Shown here in pieces: positions 29,800-39,127 of a DNA stretch of 64,000 nt. This stretch comes from Parahaliea mediterranea (GTDB lineage: Bacteria; Pseudomonadota; Gammaproteobacteria; Pseudomonadales; Halieaceae), in NCBI RefSeq assembly GCF_017255185.1, contig NZ_JAFKCZ010000009.1, positions 186,001 to 250,000 of the forward strand, in the 5' to 3' direction. Under the pieces are notes generated by a model. The model ran no database searches. It was not told where the DNA came from and was given only the letters and a program-made list of their open reading frames with translations. A program made the position numbers and the translations under genes. Position 1 is the first letter of the stretch; each line of letters begins with the position of its first letter.

Positions 29800-31092
29800 C
29801 TAGTCGTCCGTGGACGCCGCGCGGGCCGCGGGCTCGCTGTTCTGGTACACCAGCAGGGGCTCGGAGTCGCCGCGAATCACGGATTCGTCGATCACCACCT
29901 TGCTGACATCATCCCGCGAGGGGATGTTGTACATGGAGTCCAGCAACACGCCCTCGAGGATCGAGCGCAGGCCGCGGGCACCGGTCTTGCGCTCCATGGC
30001 GCGCTCGGCGATGGCGCGCAGGCCGTCCTCGCGGAAGTCCACCTCGACCCCCTCCATCTCGAACAGCTTGCTGTACTGCTTGGTGAGGGAGTTCTTGGGC
30101 TCGGTCAGGATTTTGACCAGCGCCGCGACATCCAGTTCCTCCAGGGTCGCGATTACCGGCAGACGCCCCACGAACTCGGGGATCAGGCCGTACTGCACCA
30201 GATCCTCGGGCTCGAGGTCGAACAGCAACTCGCCGACATTGCGGCTCTCATCCTTGCTCTTGACCTCGGCGCCGAAACCGATCCCGCCCTTTTCCGAGCG
30301 GTTGCGGATCACCTTGTCGAGGCCGGCGAAGGCGCCGCCACAGATGAACAGGATATTGGAGGTGTCGACCTGCAGGAATTCCTGCTGCGGGTGCTTGCGG
30401 CCGCCCTGGGGCGGCACCGAGGCCACGGTGCCCTCGATCAGCTTGAGCAGGGCCTGCTGCACACCCTCCCCCGACACATCGCGGGTGATGGAGGGGTTGT
30501 CGGACTTGCGCGAGATCTTGTCGATCTCGTCGATATAGACAATGCCCACCTGGGCCTTTTCCACATCGTAGTCGCACTTCTGCAGCAGCTTCTGGATGAT
30601 GTTCTCCACATCCTCGCCCACGTAGCCCGCCTCGGTGAGGGTGGTGGCGTCGGCGATGGTGAAGGGCACGTCCAGCAGGCGCGCCAGGGTCTCCGCCAGC
30701 AGGGTCTTGCCGCTGCCGGTGGGGCCCACCAGCAGGATGTTGCTCTTGCCCAGCTCCACGTCCTCGCCGCGGCCCTGGCCGTGGCGCAAACGCTTGTAGT
30801 GGTTGTACACGGCGACAGACAGTACCTTTTTGGCACGCTGCTGGCCAATCACATACTCGTCCAGGATCTCGTTGATTTCCCGGGGTACCGGCAGGTGCTC
30901 CTGCTTGGCGTCGGAGCCGCTTTCCTGGACTTCTTCGCGAATAATATCGTTGCAGAGATCGACACATTCATCGCAAATGAAGACCGATGGTCCGGCGATC
31001 AGCTTGCGTACTTCATGCTGGCTCTTGCCGCAAAACGAGCAGTACAGCAGTTTTCCGCCATCATCGCCGGATTTGGTGGTTTCGTCACTCAT
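29800..31092 (-). CDS. clpX: ATP-dependent Clp protease ATPase subunit ClpX
   Basis: A 430-residue AAA+ unfoldase that feeds ClpP. The N-terminal zinc domain shows four cysteines ([10 protein letters not shown] and [10 protein letters not shown]). The ATPase module has Walker [17 protein letters not shown], the pore loop GYVGED, Walker [13 protein letters not shown], and the ClpP-docking IGF-type loop in [12 protein letters not shown]. Sensor-2 GARGLRSI is present. It lies between clpP and lon in the conserved order. Confidence 0.97.
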   Translation of the reverse strand: MSDETTKSGDDGGKLLYCSFCGKSQHEVRKLIAGPSVFICDECVDLCNDIIREEVQESGSDAKQEHLPVPREINEILDEYVIGQQRAKKVLSVAVYNHYKRLRHGQGRGEDVELGKSNILLVGPTGSGKTLLAETLARLLDVPFTIADATTLTEAGYVGEDVENIIQKLLQKCDYDVEKAQVGIVYIDEIDKISRKSDNPSITRDVSGEGVQQALLKLIEGTVASVPPQGGRKHPQQEFLQVDTSNILFICGGAFAGLDKVIRNRSEKGGIGFGAEVKSKDESRNVGELLFDLEPEDLVQYGLIPEFVGRLPVIATLEELDVAALVKILTEPKNSLTKQYSKLFEMEGVEVDFREDGLRAIAERAMERKTGARGLRSILEGVLLDSMYNIPSRDDVSKVVIDESVIRGDSEPLLVYQNSEPAARAASTDD

Positions 31093-31201
31093 TCAATCGA
31101 CCTACGTACTTCCTATCGAAACTTCGCGTGCTACGACCCTAAGATGATGTTTTTTACCCGGCTTTGCAAGCCCGGCCATTCTCTCGGGGTCGGCCCGCGA
31201 C

Positions 31202-31843
31202 TTACTGGCTGGCGGCCGAGCGGCTGGTTACCACCGCGTCGATCAGGCCATATTCGCGGCTCTGCTCGGCGTTCATGAAGCGGTCGCGCTCGGTGTCGCG
31301 TTCGATAGTCGCGATATCCTGACCGGTGTGCTCGGCCATCAACTGGTTCAGTCGCTCGCGGATAATCAGGATTTCCCGGGCGTGAATATCGATGTCCGTC
31401 GCCTGGCCCTGGGCGCCGCCGCTGGGCTGGTGGATCATGGTCCGCGCGTTGGGCAGGCACAGGCGCTTGCCCTTCGCGCCGCCACACAGCAGGAAGGCGC
31501 CCATGGAAGCGGCCTGGCCGATGCACATGGTGCTGACGTCGGGCTTGATGAACTGCATGGTGTCGTAGATGGACAGCCCCGCCGTCACCGACCCGCCGGG
31601 CGAGTTGATGTAGAGGTGGATGTCCTTGTCGGGGTTTTCCGACTCCAGGAACAGCAGTTGCGCCACGATCAGGTTGGCCATCTGGTCCTCGACCGGCCCC
31701 ACGGCGAAAATCACCCGCTCCTTGAGCAGGCGGGAATAGATATCATAAGAACGCTCGCCCCGGGAGGTCTGCTCGACCACCATGGGTATAAGGCCCAGGT
31801 TATTGATGGTGTTCTTGTTGTAACCGTCGAACTGGTTTGGCAT
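31202..31843 (-). CDS. clpP: ATP-dependent Clp protease proteolytic subunit ClpP
   Basis: A 213-residue tetradecameric serine protease. The catalytic Ser113 lies in [12 protein letters not shown] and His138 in [12 protein letters not shown], with the aspartate about 50 residues later in the [10 protein letters not shown] region. The ATG at 31843 ([11 protein letters not shown]) is chosen because it gives the known propeptide/N-loop; the longer open frame is the reversed tig-clpP spacer. It lies 70 bases after tig and about 110 bases before clpX. Confidence 0.97.
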   Translation of the reverse strand: MPNQFDGYNKNTINNLGLIPMVVEQTSRGERSYDIYSRLLKERVIFAVGPVEDQMANLIVAQLLFLESENPDKDIHLYINSPGGSVTAGLSIYDTMQFIKPDVSTMCIGQAASMGAFLLCGGAKGKRLCLPNARTMIHQPSGGAQGQATDIDIHAREILIIRERLNQLMAEHTGQDIATIERDTERDRFMNAEQSREYGLIDAVVTSRSAASQ

Positions 31844-31913
31844 TTGGTCGCGTCCCCGTGATGAATTTTGGGTGTGGAGGGGCGGCCTCGGCGGCCGCCC
31901 CGGGGAGCGCGCC

Positions 31914-33233
31914 TCAGGCTTCCGGCCGTGCCTGGCCGATCGCCTCCTGATAGCTGCACTCCTGCTCAGTGATTTGGGCACTCTCCAGCAGTTTTTCAAC
32001 CACCGCATCTTCCAATACCTTGGATTCTACGGAAGACAGCTGCTCCTGGTTTGAATAGTACCAGTTGACCACCTCTTCCGGCTCCTGGTAAGTGGATGCC
32101 ATTTCCTCGATGGTCGCGCGCACCTGGTCGGGGTCGGCCTTGAGCTCGAACTGGCTGATCATCTCCGACAGGATCAGACCCAGCTTGACCCGGCGCTCGG
32201 CGTTCTCCGCGAACATCTCGTCGGGCAGCAGCGATTTCAGGTCGAGGTTCTGGGCCGCGCCGCCGAACTGCTGGAAGGTCTGCTGGCGCAGCACGTCGAC
32301 CTCCTGGCTAATCAGCGCACGGGGCACTTCCAGCGCCTCGTGGGCCTCGATCACGGCGTCCATTACCTGCTGCTTGACCTTGCCCTCGATGGCGTTTTTC
32401 AGCTCGCGGGCCATGTTCTCGCCCACTTCCTTGCGGAACTGCTCCTCGCCGCCCTCTTCCACGCCGTAAAGCTTGAACAGGTCCTCGTTCAGCTCGGCGG
32501 GAGTCAGCGCGGTGACCTTGTTGAGCTTGATCGCGAACTCCACGGCGGCACCCTTGAGGTCCTCGTTGTGGTAATCCTCGGGGAAGGTCAGGGAGAGGGT
32601 TTTTTCCTCGCCGGCTTTCATGCCCACGATGCCGTCCTCAAAACCCGGGATCATGCGCCCGGAGCCCAGTTCCAGGTCGGAGCCTTCCGCGCTACCGCCC
32701 TCGAAAGCCTCGCCGTCCTTGGTGCCGGCGTAGTCGATATTGACCTTGTCGCCCTCTTGCGCGGCGCGCTCGACCTCGTCCCAGCTGCCCTGCTGCTTGC
32801 GGAACACCTCGATAATGTTATCGACGTCCTCATCGGTGACTTCGGCAACCGGCTTTTCCACGGCGAAATCTTTCATTTCCACCAGGTCCACTTCCGGGAA
32901 CACCTCGAAGGTGGCCACATACTCCAGGTCCTTGCCGGCCTCCAGGGTTCTGGGCTCAATGCTCGGCTGGCCGGCGGGGCGCAGCTTTTCCTGCACCACC
33001 GCCTCCTGGAAGGACTGGCTCATGACCTCGCCCAGCACTTCCTGGCGCACGCCCTGACCGAAGCGCTGGCGCATGATTTTCATCGGCACCTTGCCCGGGC
33101 GGAAGCCCGGCAGACGGACATTGCCGGCCGCCTTTTGCAGCCGTGAATCGACTTCGCTGTCGACACGCTCGGCGGGTACCCCGACGGTTAAACGACGCTC
33201 CAGACCCGAAGTCGTTTCAATAGAGACCTGCAT
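31914..33233 (-). CDS. tig: Trigger factor (ribosome-associated chaperone/PPIase)
   Basis: A 439-residue chaperone that binds nascent chains at the ribosome exit. The ribosome-binding signature GFRPGKVPM (about residues 44-52) is present. The FKBP-type PPIase domain follows ([21 protein letters not shown], about 160-180; [25 protein letters not shown]), then the helical C-terminal substrate cradle (about 250-430). It is first in the tig-clpP-clpX-lon-hupB-ppiD block, as in E. coli. Confidence 0.96.
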   Translation of the reverse strand: MQVSIETTSGLERRLTVGVPAERVDSEVDSRLQKAAGNVRLPGFRPGKVPMKIMRQRFGQGVRQEVLGEVMSQSFQEAVVQEKLRPAGQPSIEPRTLEAGKDLEYVATFEVFPEVDLVEMKDFAVEKPVAEVTDEDVDNIIEVFRKQQGSWDEVERAAQEGDKVNIDYAGTKDGEAFEGGSAEGSDLELGSGRMIPGFEDGIVGMKAGEEKTLSLTFPEDYHNEDLKGAAVEFAIKLNKVTALTPAELNEDLFKLYGVEEGGEEQFRKEVGENMARELKNAIEGKVKQQVMDAVIEAHEALEVPRALISQEVDVLRQQTFQQFGGAAQNLDLKSLLPDEMFAENAERRVKLGLILSEMISQFELKADPDQVRATIEEMASTYQEPEEVVNWYYSNQEQLSSVESKVLEDAVVEKLLESAQITEQECSYQEAIGQARPEA

Positions 33234-33441
33234 GGTTATTCCTCACAATCCGAAAAGAGTCGGGCGACCCGCGCCCGGGTGTTCACGCGGCCGCCCACAC
33301 AGGCTCCGCTGGAAACTGTATTTACAGGCTGTTGAAAACGGCCCGTTCCGCCCTGCGTCCGGGTATCCGCTTCAACACCCTGCAACGCCAGGTGCCCGCC
33401 TCGCGGACACCTGCCGCAAGGTGGCTTGAAAAAGCGGCTTG

Positions 33442-33464
33442 AAAAGCCTTGTGACAGGCGTTTT
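33442..33464 (-). terminator. Probable terminator of tRNA-Leu
   Basis: On the minus strand AAAA(C)GCCT pairs with AGGCTTTT around a 6-base loop with one bulged C, about 20 bases past the tRNA CCA. The U-tract is only four bases. The rest of the 250-base tig-tRNA gap shows no gene. Confidence 0.5.
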
Positions 33465-33483
33465 CAATACCCCATACAAAACA

Positions 33484-33568
33484 TGGTGCGGAAGGGGGGA
33501 CTTGAACCCCCACACATTGCTGCACTAGAACCTAAATCTAGCGTGTCTACCAATTCCACCACTTCCGC
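33484..33568 (-). tRNA. tRNA-Leu (anticodon UAG)
   Basis: 85 nt including an encoded CCA. Acceptor arm GCGGAAG pairs with CTTCCGC. The D-arm region is GTGGTGGAATTGGTAGACAC. The anticodon stem CTAGA/TCTAG encloses the loop TTTAGGT, giving UAG. It has the long variable arm expected of class II tRNA and a T-loop with GGTTCAAGTCC. It lies upstream of tig on the same strand. Confidence 0.97.
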
Positions 33569-33795
33569 ATGTTCTCGCCGCCCCGCTGCCAGCCGCGCCA
33601 GGGCGGCCCGCCGGTCCTTATTTAGAGGCGCCCTTACAAAGACACCCTAAGCGATTGATTTCCCGGTATTAAAATGCCGAAAAAACTGTGATTGGGCGGA
33701 GTTACAAGGGCGCAGATTCTGCCACAAAGCGCCCCCCCGTTCAACTGCGGCGCGCGCAGCGCAAAGCCAGGCGCCGCGCGGCCTTGCGCCTGGCC

Positions 33796-34878
33796 TCAAT
33801 CGGTGAGACAGGCCGGATCGAAGGCGAACTCGCCGCGCAGCCAAGCCGCCACCTCCGCGGCCGCGGGGCCGGGCAAGTCGGCATACTCGGCGGCCAGCGC
33901 CCGGCGCCTGTCCGGCGCGATACCATCCAGGCCCTCGCGCTGGAACAACGCCCCGTCGCGCCGCAGGCGCGTCCACAGGGACGCCCCGAGCTCTCGCGCC
34001 TCCCAGTCAGCGGGCGGGCGCGCGGTGGCGTGCAGCTCGGCGAGGCCCCGCAGCGCCGGCAGCGACAGCCAGGCCTGGTTCATGGGGTTGCAGAAATGCC
34101 CCGCCAGGCGGCTCCGCAGTCCCGGTTCGCGGCCCGGCAGCGGCTCCAGGTAAAGGTGCTTGCTGCGCAGGGCGCCGTCATTCACCGGGTAGTTGTCCCA
34201 CAGGGTCAGGGGCCGCCCGAAGGCGCGCGCCAGCGGCGCCAGGTCGGCGGTCGAGATGCGCTCCGCGCACACCCGGTTCCCGGTCCAGAAAATGTCCACA
34301 TCCGCCGGCAGCAGGCGACCCAGCCTGCTCCAGTAGTCCGCCGGCATCGCGCCAAAATGCTTCTCCAGCACCGGGTCGCAAGAGTAATAGGTGGGGCACA
34401 TCAGCAGGCGCGTCCGCGGCGACCAGGCCCGCACATCGGCGACAATTTCCGCCTGCCGCTCGGCCAGATCGGGAACGTCCCCCGGCATGTCGTCGAACAG
34501 CAGGGCCAACAGGTCGCCGCGCAGCTCCTGCAGGCGCCGTATCTTGTCTCGCAACTGGCGGCGCTCGGTATCGCCATAGCGACGGTAGAGGGCAAAGGGC
34601 GACAGGCCGACCCCGAAGTGCAGGCCCGCCCCGCGGAAGCAGGCGGCCAGCCCGAGGAGTTCGCGCCACCGGGGCCGCGGCCAATGACGCTGCCACTGCC
34701 GGCGCAAGAAGGGGTCGGCCTTGGGGCAGTAGAGGTAGCTGTTGAGCCCGAGCCGCGGCAGCAGGCGGGCATAGGCGCGGCGATCGAGGTCGCGCCAGGG
34801 CCGCCCGTAGAAACCCTCGACCACCCCCGTCAGGAAGGGCCGATCGCCGCCGGGCGCCTCCATGGGCAGCGCTGACAT
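33796..34878 (-). CDS. GH84-type beta-N-acetylglucosaminidase (O-GlcNAcase-like)
   Basis: A 360-residue single-domain protein. The N-terminal signature GVVEGFYGRPWRDLDRR and the adjacent catalytic aspartates Asp129-Asp130 (LLALLFDDMPGD) are those of the GH84 family (O-GlcNAcase and related hexosaminidases, substrate-assisted catalysis). LGLNSYLYCPKADPFLRR and LTLWDNYPVND also fit the family barrel. It has no signal peptide, so it is predicted cytoplasmic, unlike secreted GH84 enzymes of pathogens. ATG at 34878 has AAGGAG six bases ahead. No neighbouring sugar genes are visible. The substrate is inferred only from family. Confidence 0.82.
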   Translation of the reverse strand: MSALPMEAPGGDRPFLTGVVEGFYGRPWRDLDRRAYARLLPRLGLNSYLYCPKADPFLRRQWQRHWPRPRWRELLGLAACFRGAGLHFGVGLSPFALYRRYGDTERRQLRDKIRRLQELRGDLLALLFDDMPGDVPDLAERQAEIVADVRAWSPRTRLLMCPTYYSCDPVLEKHFGAMPADYWSRLGRLLPADVDIFWTGNRVCAERISTADLAPLARAFGRPLTLWDNYPVNDGALRSKHLYLEPLPGREPGLRSRLAGHFCNPMNQAWLSLPALRGLAELHATARPPADWEARELGASLWTRLRRDGALFQREGLDGIAPDRRRALAAEYADLPGPAAAEVAAWLRGEFAFDPACLTD

Positions 34879-34974
34879 TCCCGCTCCTTATATCTGAATA
34901 TAATTGATCGTTATTTCAATATTTCGAAATAAGCTAAAAATCAGAACCGCAACTGTGGAAAATTGCCACCCATG

Positions 34975-35117
34975 AGCGATACTTAGAGCGTGGCTGTCTA
35001 TCCCCTAGTTCAAACGGGCAGTCACAGGGAGCACACCCAATGCTCCTTCAGGGAAGCAATTCCTTTATGTTTCACTCCTAATGGTCTTATTGGGTCCCAA
35101 ACGGGACCCATTTTTTT
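34975..35117 (+). ncRNA. Candidate small RNA ending at an orphan intrinsic terminator
   Basis: The 345-base gap between the GH84 start and pilZ holds no plausible ORF, yet ends with a strong plus-strand terminator. Upstream lie two small hairpins: GGAGCA with TGCTCC (35028-35046) and GGAA with TTCC (35053-35064). Before them is AT-rich sequence (34900-34950) that could hold a promoter for the plus strand and for the divergent GH84 gene. The 5' end is approximate. I recognise no known sRNA family. Confidence 0.4.
35091..35117 (+). terminator. Strong intrinsic terminator without an upstream ORF
   Basis: TGGGTCCC, a 4-base loop, GGGACCCA, then seven T. The minus strand lacks a T-run, so it terminates plus-strand transcription only, although the nearest plus-strand gene upstream is many kilobases away. 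Confidence 0.85.
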
Positions 35118-35223
35118 GATCATTAGACATTAAAATTCAAAGAGTTGCGAGCCTTTTCAAGAATCTTCCTTAAGCTTTTCGGGGGCCGCCCCCAAGACGG
35201 GCCCGCGCGCCCCGGCGCGCCGC

Positions 35224-35577
35224 CTACATGGTATGGGTGGGACGGTCGGAGCCCAGCGACCCCGCCAGGTGGTTTTCGATTTTGGCGTTGGCCGCGGCGT
35301 CCTGCTCCGAGAACTGCACGCCGATTCCAGCGGTGCGGTTGCCCTGGGCCCCGCGCGGCGTGACCCACACCACCTTGCCGGCAATGGGGATTTTTTCCGG
35401 CTCGTCCATCAGGGTGAGCAACATGAACACCTCGTCGCCCACCTGGTAAGTCTTGTTGGTCGGCACGAACAGGCCACCGTTGTTCAGGAACGGCATGTAG
35501 GCCGAGTACAGCACGGCCTTGTCCTTGATGGTCAGCGAGAGAATACCGTTGCGACCGCCTTGCGCGTGCTCATTCAT
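35224..35577 (-). CDS. pilZ: PilZ-domain protein (type IV pilus assembly type)
   Basis: A 117-residue protein with one PilZ domain: GILSLTIKDKAVLYSAYMPF, NNGGLFVPTNKTYQVGDEVF, LLTLMDEPEKIPIAGKVVWV and GIGVQFSEQD. The RxxxR and D/NxSxxG motifs for cyclic di-GMP are not evident, as in the founding P. aeruginosa PilZ, which binds PilB/FimX-type partners in twitching motility. The position directly after holB matches Pseudomonas. It is the distal gene of the fab-pabC-mltG-tmk-holB block. Confidence 0.9.
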   Translation of the reverse strand: MNEHAQGGRNGILSLTIKDKAVLYSAYMPFLNNGGLFVPTNKTYQVGDEVFMLLTLMDEPEKIPIAGKVVWVTPRGAQGNRTAGIGVQFSEQDAAANAKIENHLAGSLGSDRPTHTM

Positions 35578-35629
35578 ACTGTTTCACCCTGCGCTCTCCG
35601 TATTCCGTTACCCGGCGTGCGATTGCATC

Positions 35630-36604
35630 TTAGCACCGCCCCGGGGCCATTCCCAATCCCTCGCGCAGGCGCAGCAGCAGCGATTCGCACAACAGCTGCC
35701 GATTGGGGTTGGAGCCGCCGGCGACCGCGGCCTGCTGTTGCCGGAGCGCGTCCAGCAGGGCAAAGGCGTCGCGGCCCTCCCGGGCCAGGGCGCCGGCATC
35801 CATGCCGCGGATATGCGCCTCGGTGTAGGCCGCCAGCATGGCCAGCAACTCGGCGGCACTGAGCTCCCCTAGCAGCGGCAGCAATTCCGGCACCGCCGCG
35901 CGCCCCGCCACCAGTGCGTCCAGCGCCGCCCGCAGCGCCAGCGCGCCGTCCGCCGCGGACTCCCGGTACAGGGCTTCCGCCGCCAGCGGCCGCCCTTCCG
36001 CCAGCTGCAGCAAATCGGCGCTGACCTGGCGATCCCCGGTCACACTGTCCAGCCACTGCAGGGCCGCTTCCGCCGGCGGCAGGGGCAGCTTGAGCAGCTG
36101 GCAGCGGGAGCGAATGGTGGCGGGCACCCCGTGCAGGCGGTGGCAGACCAGCACCAGATGGGTGTTGGCGGCCGGCTCCTCCAAGGACTTGAGCAGTGCG
36201 TTGGCGGCATTGGTGTTCATGCTGTCCGCCGGCGCGATCACCAGCACCTTGCGCTGACCGAAACCCGCGGTCCAGTTGGCGAAGTCCACCCCCTGGCGTA
36301 TCTGGTCGATCTTGATCACGCGGCTCTCGCCCTCCGGCTGCAGCCAGCGGAAATCCCCATGGGCGCCGCTGCGGCTGAGCTCGCAGGCTGAACATTCGCC
36401 GCAGTTGTGGCCCGCACTGGGCCTGTGGCACAGCAGCAGTCGCGCCAGGGCCAGGGCCAGGCGAGCCTTGCCGATGCCCGGGGAACCGGCCAACAACAGG
36501 GCGTGGGGCAAGCGCCCCTGCTCCAGCTGCTGGTGCCACCGCGACCAGGCCTCCCCCTGCCAGGGCAGTGGCGCGCTAATCGCGGGCAGTCCGCTCAGCT
36601 CCAT
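35630..36604 (-). CDS. holB: DNA polymerase III subunit delta prime
   Basis: A 324-residue stator subunit of the clamp loader. The AAA+ domain has LPHALLLAGSPGIGKARLAL, in which the usual GKT/GKS is GKA, consistent with delta-prime being a non-hydrolysing subunit. A zinc module follows (LLCHRPSAGHNCGECSACE). The sensor region NAANALLKSLEEP and the SRC-type arginine segment ATIRSRCQLLKL are present. It overlaps the tmk stop by one base, so it is coupled to it. Confidence 0.94.
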   Translation of the reverse strand: MELSGLPAISAPLPWQGEAWSRWHQQLEQGRLPHALLLAGSPGIGKARLALALARLLLCHRPSAGHNCGECSACELSRSGAHGDFRWLQPEGESRVIKIDQIRQGVDFANWTAGFGQRKVLVIAPADSMNTNAANALLKSLEEPAANTHLVLVCHRLHGVPATIRSRCQLLKLPLPPAEAALQWLDSVTGDRQVSADLLQLAEGRPLAAEALYRESAADGALALRAALDALVAGRAAVPELLPLLGELSAAELLAMLAAYTEAHIRGMDAGALAREGRDAFALLDALRQQQAAVAGGSNPNRQLLCESLLLRLREGLGMAPGRC

Positions 36605-37257
36605 TAGTGCCGAACTCCCCAGCAGTCCAGCAGTTCGCGGCTGACACTGTGCAATTGCTCGCGCACGGCCTCCAGGGGCTGGCCGGCGTCGATCAGCCGA
36701 AAGCGCCCGCTACTCTCCCGCGCGAGCCGCAGGTAGGTGCCGCGCACCCGCTCGAAAAAGGCCACTTCCTCCCGCTCGAAGCGATCCAGCTCGCCGCGCT
36801 CCCGGGCGCGGGCCATGCCCAGCTCCACGGGCGCGTCGAACAGCAGGGTGAAATCAGGCCGCAAATCGCCCTGCACCAGCTGCTCCAGGCGTCGCACGCG
36901 CGCGGCGTCGAGCCCCCGCCCGCCCGACTGGTAGGCGTAGGTGGCGTCGGTAAAGCGGTCGCAGAGCACCCAGCGCCCTGCCGCCAGTGCCGGCTCGATC
37001 ACCTCGCTCAGGTGCTGGGCCCGGGCGGCAAAAATAATCAGCAGTTCGGCCATGGGGTCCATCGCCTCCGCGCGCTGCGCCACCAGCAGCTCGCGCAACT
37101 GCTCGCCCAGGCGGGTCCCGCCGGGTTCCCGGGTCACGGTGAGATCCACACCGTGGCTTTCCAGGTAGTCACGGAGGTAGGCGATATTGGTGGATTTACC
37201 CACGCCCTCCCCGCCCTCGACGGTAATGAAGAGCCCCCTGGGCTGAACAACTGGCAC
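36604..37257 (-). CDS. tmk: Thymidylate kinase
   Basis: A 217-residue kinase that phosphorylates dTMP to dTDP. The P-loop is EGGEGVGKSTNIAYL, the DR(Y/F) motif is LCDRFTDATYAYQSGGRGLD, and VTREPGGTRLGEQLREL is the substrate-binding segment. It starts at GTG 37257, sharing one base with the mltG stop (TAGTG), and its own stop overlaps the holB ATG: a tightly coupled cassette. Confidence 0.96.
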   Translation of the reverse strand: MPVVQPRGLFITVEGGEGVGKSTNIAYLRDYLESHGVDLTVTREPGGTRLGEQLRELLVAQRAEAMDPMAELLIIFAARAQHLSEVIEPALAAGRWVLCDRFTDATYAYQSGGRGLDAARVRRLEQLVQGDLRPDFTLLFDAPVELGMARARERGELDRFEREEVAFFERVRGTYLRLARESSGRFRLIDAGQPLEAVREQLHSVSRELLDCWGVRH

Positions 37258-38282
37258 TACGGATTCTCCGGACTGGAACGGTAATCTTCCCTGCGGCGCA
37301 GCTGGTATTTACGCACAGCGCGCTCGTGGGCTTCAAGGGTGGCGCTGAACTCGTGGCTGCCGTCGCCGCGGGCGACGAAAAACAGGCTGTCCCCGGGCGC
37401 GGGATTGAGGGCCGCGTGGATCGCCGCCCGTCCCGGCAGGGCGATGGGCGTCGGCGGCAGCCCGCCGTGGCGGTAGGTATTGAAGGTATTGCTCTCGTCC
37501 CGCAGGTGGCTGCGCCGCAGGTTGCCGTCAAAACTGTCGCCGAGACCGTAAATCACCGTGGGATCGGTCTGCAGGCGCATGCCGCGCTCGAGCCGGCGCA
37601 CGAAGACCCCCGCGATCTCGCCCCGCTCCCCGGGCACGCCGGTTTCACGCTCGATGATGGAGGCCAGCACCAGGGCTTCGTAGGGCGTCTCGAAGGGCAG
37701 GCCGTCCGCGCGTCGCGCCCACTCTTCGTCCAGCACCCGCTGCATCGCGACGAAGGCGCGCCGCAGAATCTGCCAGTCGCTGTCGCCGCGCACGTAGTGG
37801 TAGGTCTCGGGCAGGAACAGCCCCTCCGGGCTGGGATAGTCCGCGGTGAGCGCGGACAGGCGCTCGTCTCCGGCCCCGTCCAGGCGCTGAACCAGGGTCT
37901 CCTCCCGGGCGAGCAGGGCCAGGGCCTGCGACAGGGTCAGGCCCTCGGGCACGGTCACCTGGTACTGCACCACCTCGCCGCGCTGCAACAGCCGCAGCAA
38001 ACCTTCCGCGGTGGTGCCCGGCGGAATCCGGTATTCGCCGTGGCGCAGGGAGGCGTCCCGCCCGGTCAGCCGCCCGTAGGCGATCAGCAGTCCGGGGTCG
38101 GCGAGCACCCCCTGCCCCGCCAGCCGGCGCGCGATGGCGCGCAGGCTGTCGCCCCGCTCCACCCGAAACAGCAGGCCGTCGCCGGCAATCGCCAGGGGCT
38201 GCTGCCAGCGCCGCTTGAGCTCCAGGGCGGCGCCGGAAGCCAGCAGCGCCAGCAACAGCAGCAACACCAGCAGCCGCCTCAC
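37257..38282 (-). CDS. mltG: Endolytic murein transglycosylase MltG
   Basis: A 341-residue inner-membrane enzyme that cleaves nascent glycan strands and helps set chain length. The N-terminal helix is RRLLVLLLLLALLASGAAL. A LysM-like region follows (FRVERGDSLRAIARRLAGQG), then the YceG core with the catalytic Glu in LASIIERETGVPGERGEIA and downstream LQTDPTVIYGLG, YNTY-like FNTYRHGGLPPTPIALPG. The frame is open far upstream, but GTG at 38282 overlaps the pabC stop (GTGA) and begins the membrane anchor, so it is chosen. Confidence 0.94.
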   Translation of the reverse strand: MRRLLVLLLLLALLASGAALELKRRWQQPLAIAGDGLLFRVERGDSLRAIARRLAGQGVLADPGLLIAYGRLTGRDASLRHGEYRIPPGTTAEGLLRLLQRGEVVQYQVTVPEGLTLSQALALLAREETLVQRLDGAGDERLSALTADYPSPEGLFLPETYHYVRGDSDWQILRRAFVAMQRVLDEEWARRADGLPFETPYEALVLASIIERETGVPGERGEIAGVFVRRLERGMRLQTDPTVIYGLGDSFDGNLRRSHLRDESNTFNTYRHGGLPPTPIALPGRAAIHAALNPAPGDSLFFVARGDGSHEFSATLEAHERAVRKYQLRRREDYRSSPENP

Positions 38283-39118
38283 GCGCGGGCCTCCAGTGTC
38301 GCCAGGTAGCGCTCGTGCAGCGCCCGCGTCACCGGAAAATCGCGCCAGCGCGCATCCCCCAGCGCCGCGACCGCCCGGATGCCCACAAGGCTGTTGCAAT
38401 AGAAGAGTTCCCGCGCGGCCTGGAGGTCGGCCGGCGACAGCGCCGCCTCGTCCACCGCCAGGCCGAGCGCCGGCGCCCAGCGCTCCATTACCGCGCGACG
38501 CCGGGTACCGGCGATACCGCAACTGTCCAGCGCGGGGGTTCGCAGGCGATCGCCGATCACCGCAAACAGGTTGCCGGCCACCACCGATACCGCACGGCCG
38601 CGCTGGTCGAGCATCAGCGCCTCGTCCCAGCCGCCGCGGCGATACTCCTTGGCGGCCAACACCTGCTCCAGACGGTTGAGATGCTTGATGCCCGCCAGTT
38701 GCGGCTGGGTGGGCCAGCGAATGGCCGCCACCCCCAGCTTCGCCGGGTCGTGCCAGGCATCGAGGGGGCGCGTTTGGGGGGCCAGCTGGGCAATCACCCG
38801 CGGCCGCGCCCCGCTCGGCGGCAGATAGCCCCGGGGGCCCCCGCCGCGGGTGAGGGTGACACGCAGGGCCGCGGCCCCCGACGGGGCCGCCGCGGATACG
38901 TTTTGCAGGGTATGGTCGAGCGCTCGGCCGACATCGGGAAAAGCCAGAACCTTCAAGCCGCGCGCCAATCGCTGGCGGTGGTACTCAAGCAGCACCGGGC
39001 GGCCATCGACCAGCAACAGGGTTTCGAACAGGCCGTCGCCGAAGGCGAGGCCGCGGTCGGGCAGCGGCAGGCTATGCGCCCGCTCGCCGTCGACCCAGGT
39101 GAGCTCCGCCGGGGTCAC
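38279..39118 (-). CDS. pabC: Aminodeoxychorismate lyase
   Basis: A 279-residue PLP-dependent fold-type IV enzyme that releases pyruvate from 4-amino-4-deoxychorismate to give p-aminobenzoate for folate. LPLPDRGLAFGDGLFETLLL is the N-terminal signature, the PLP lysine lies in QLAGIKHLNRLEQVLA, and GIAGTRRRAVME binds the cofactor phosphate. It lies nine bases after fabF and overlaps mltG by four bases. The usual SNLF-type segment reads VVAGNLFAV, a modest deviation. Confidence 0.93.
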   Translation of the reverse strand: MTPAELTWVDGERAHSLPLPDRGLAFGDGLFETLLLVDGRPVLLEYHRQRLARGLKVLAFPDVGRALDHTLQNVSAAAPSGAAALRVTLTRGGGPRGYLPPSGARPRVIAQLAPQTRPLDAWHDPAKLGVAAIRWPTQPQLAGIKHLNRLEQVLAAKEYRRGGWDEALMLDQRGRAVSVVAGNLFAVIGDRLRTPALDSCGIAGTRRRAVMERWAPALGLAVDEAALSPADLQAARELFYCNSLVGIRAVAALGDARWRDFPVTRALHERYLATLEARA

Positions 39119-39127
39119 CGCCCTGGA

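Noticed and set aside
35026-35064. GGA motifs considered as an RsmA/CsrA-sponge RNA (RsmY/RsmZ-like)
   Set aside because: The GGA triplets fall in stems and not in hairpin loops, and there are too few of them.
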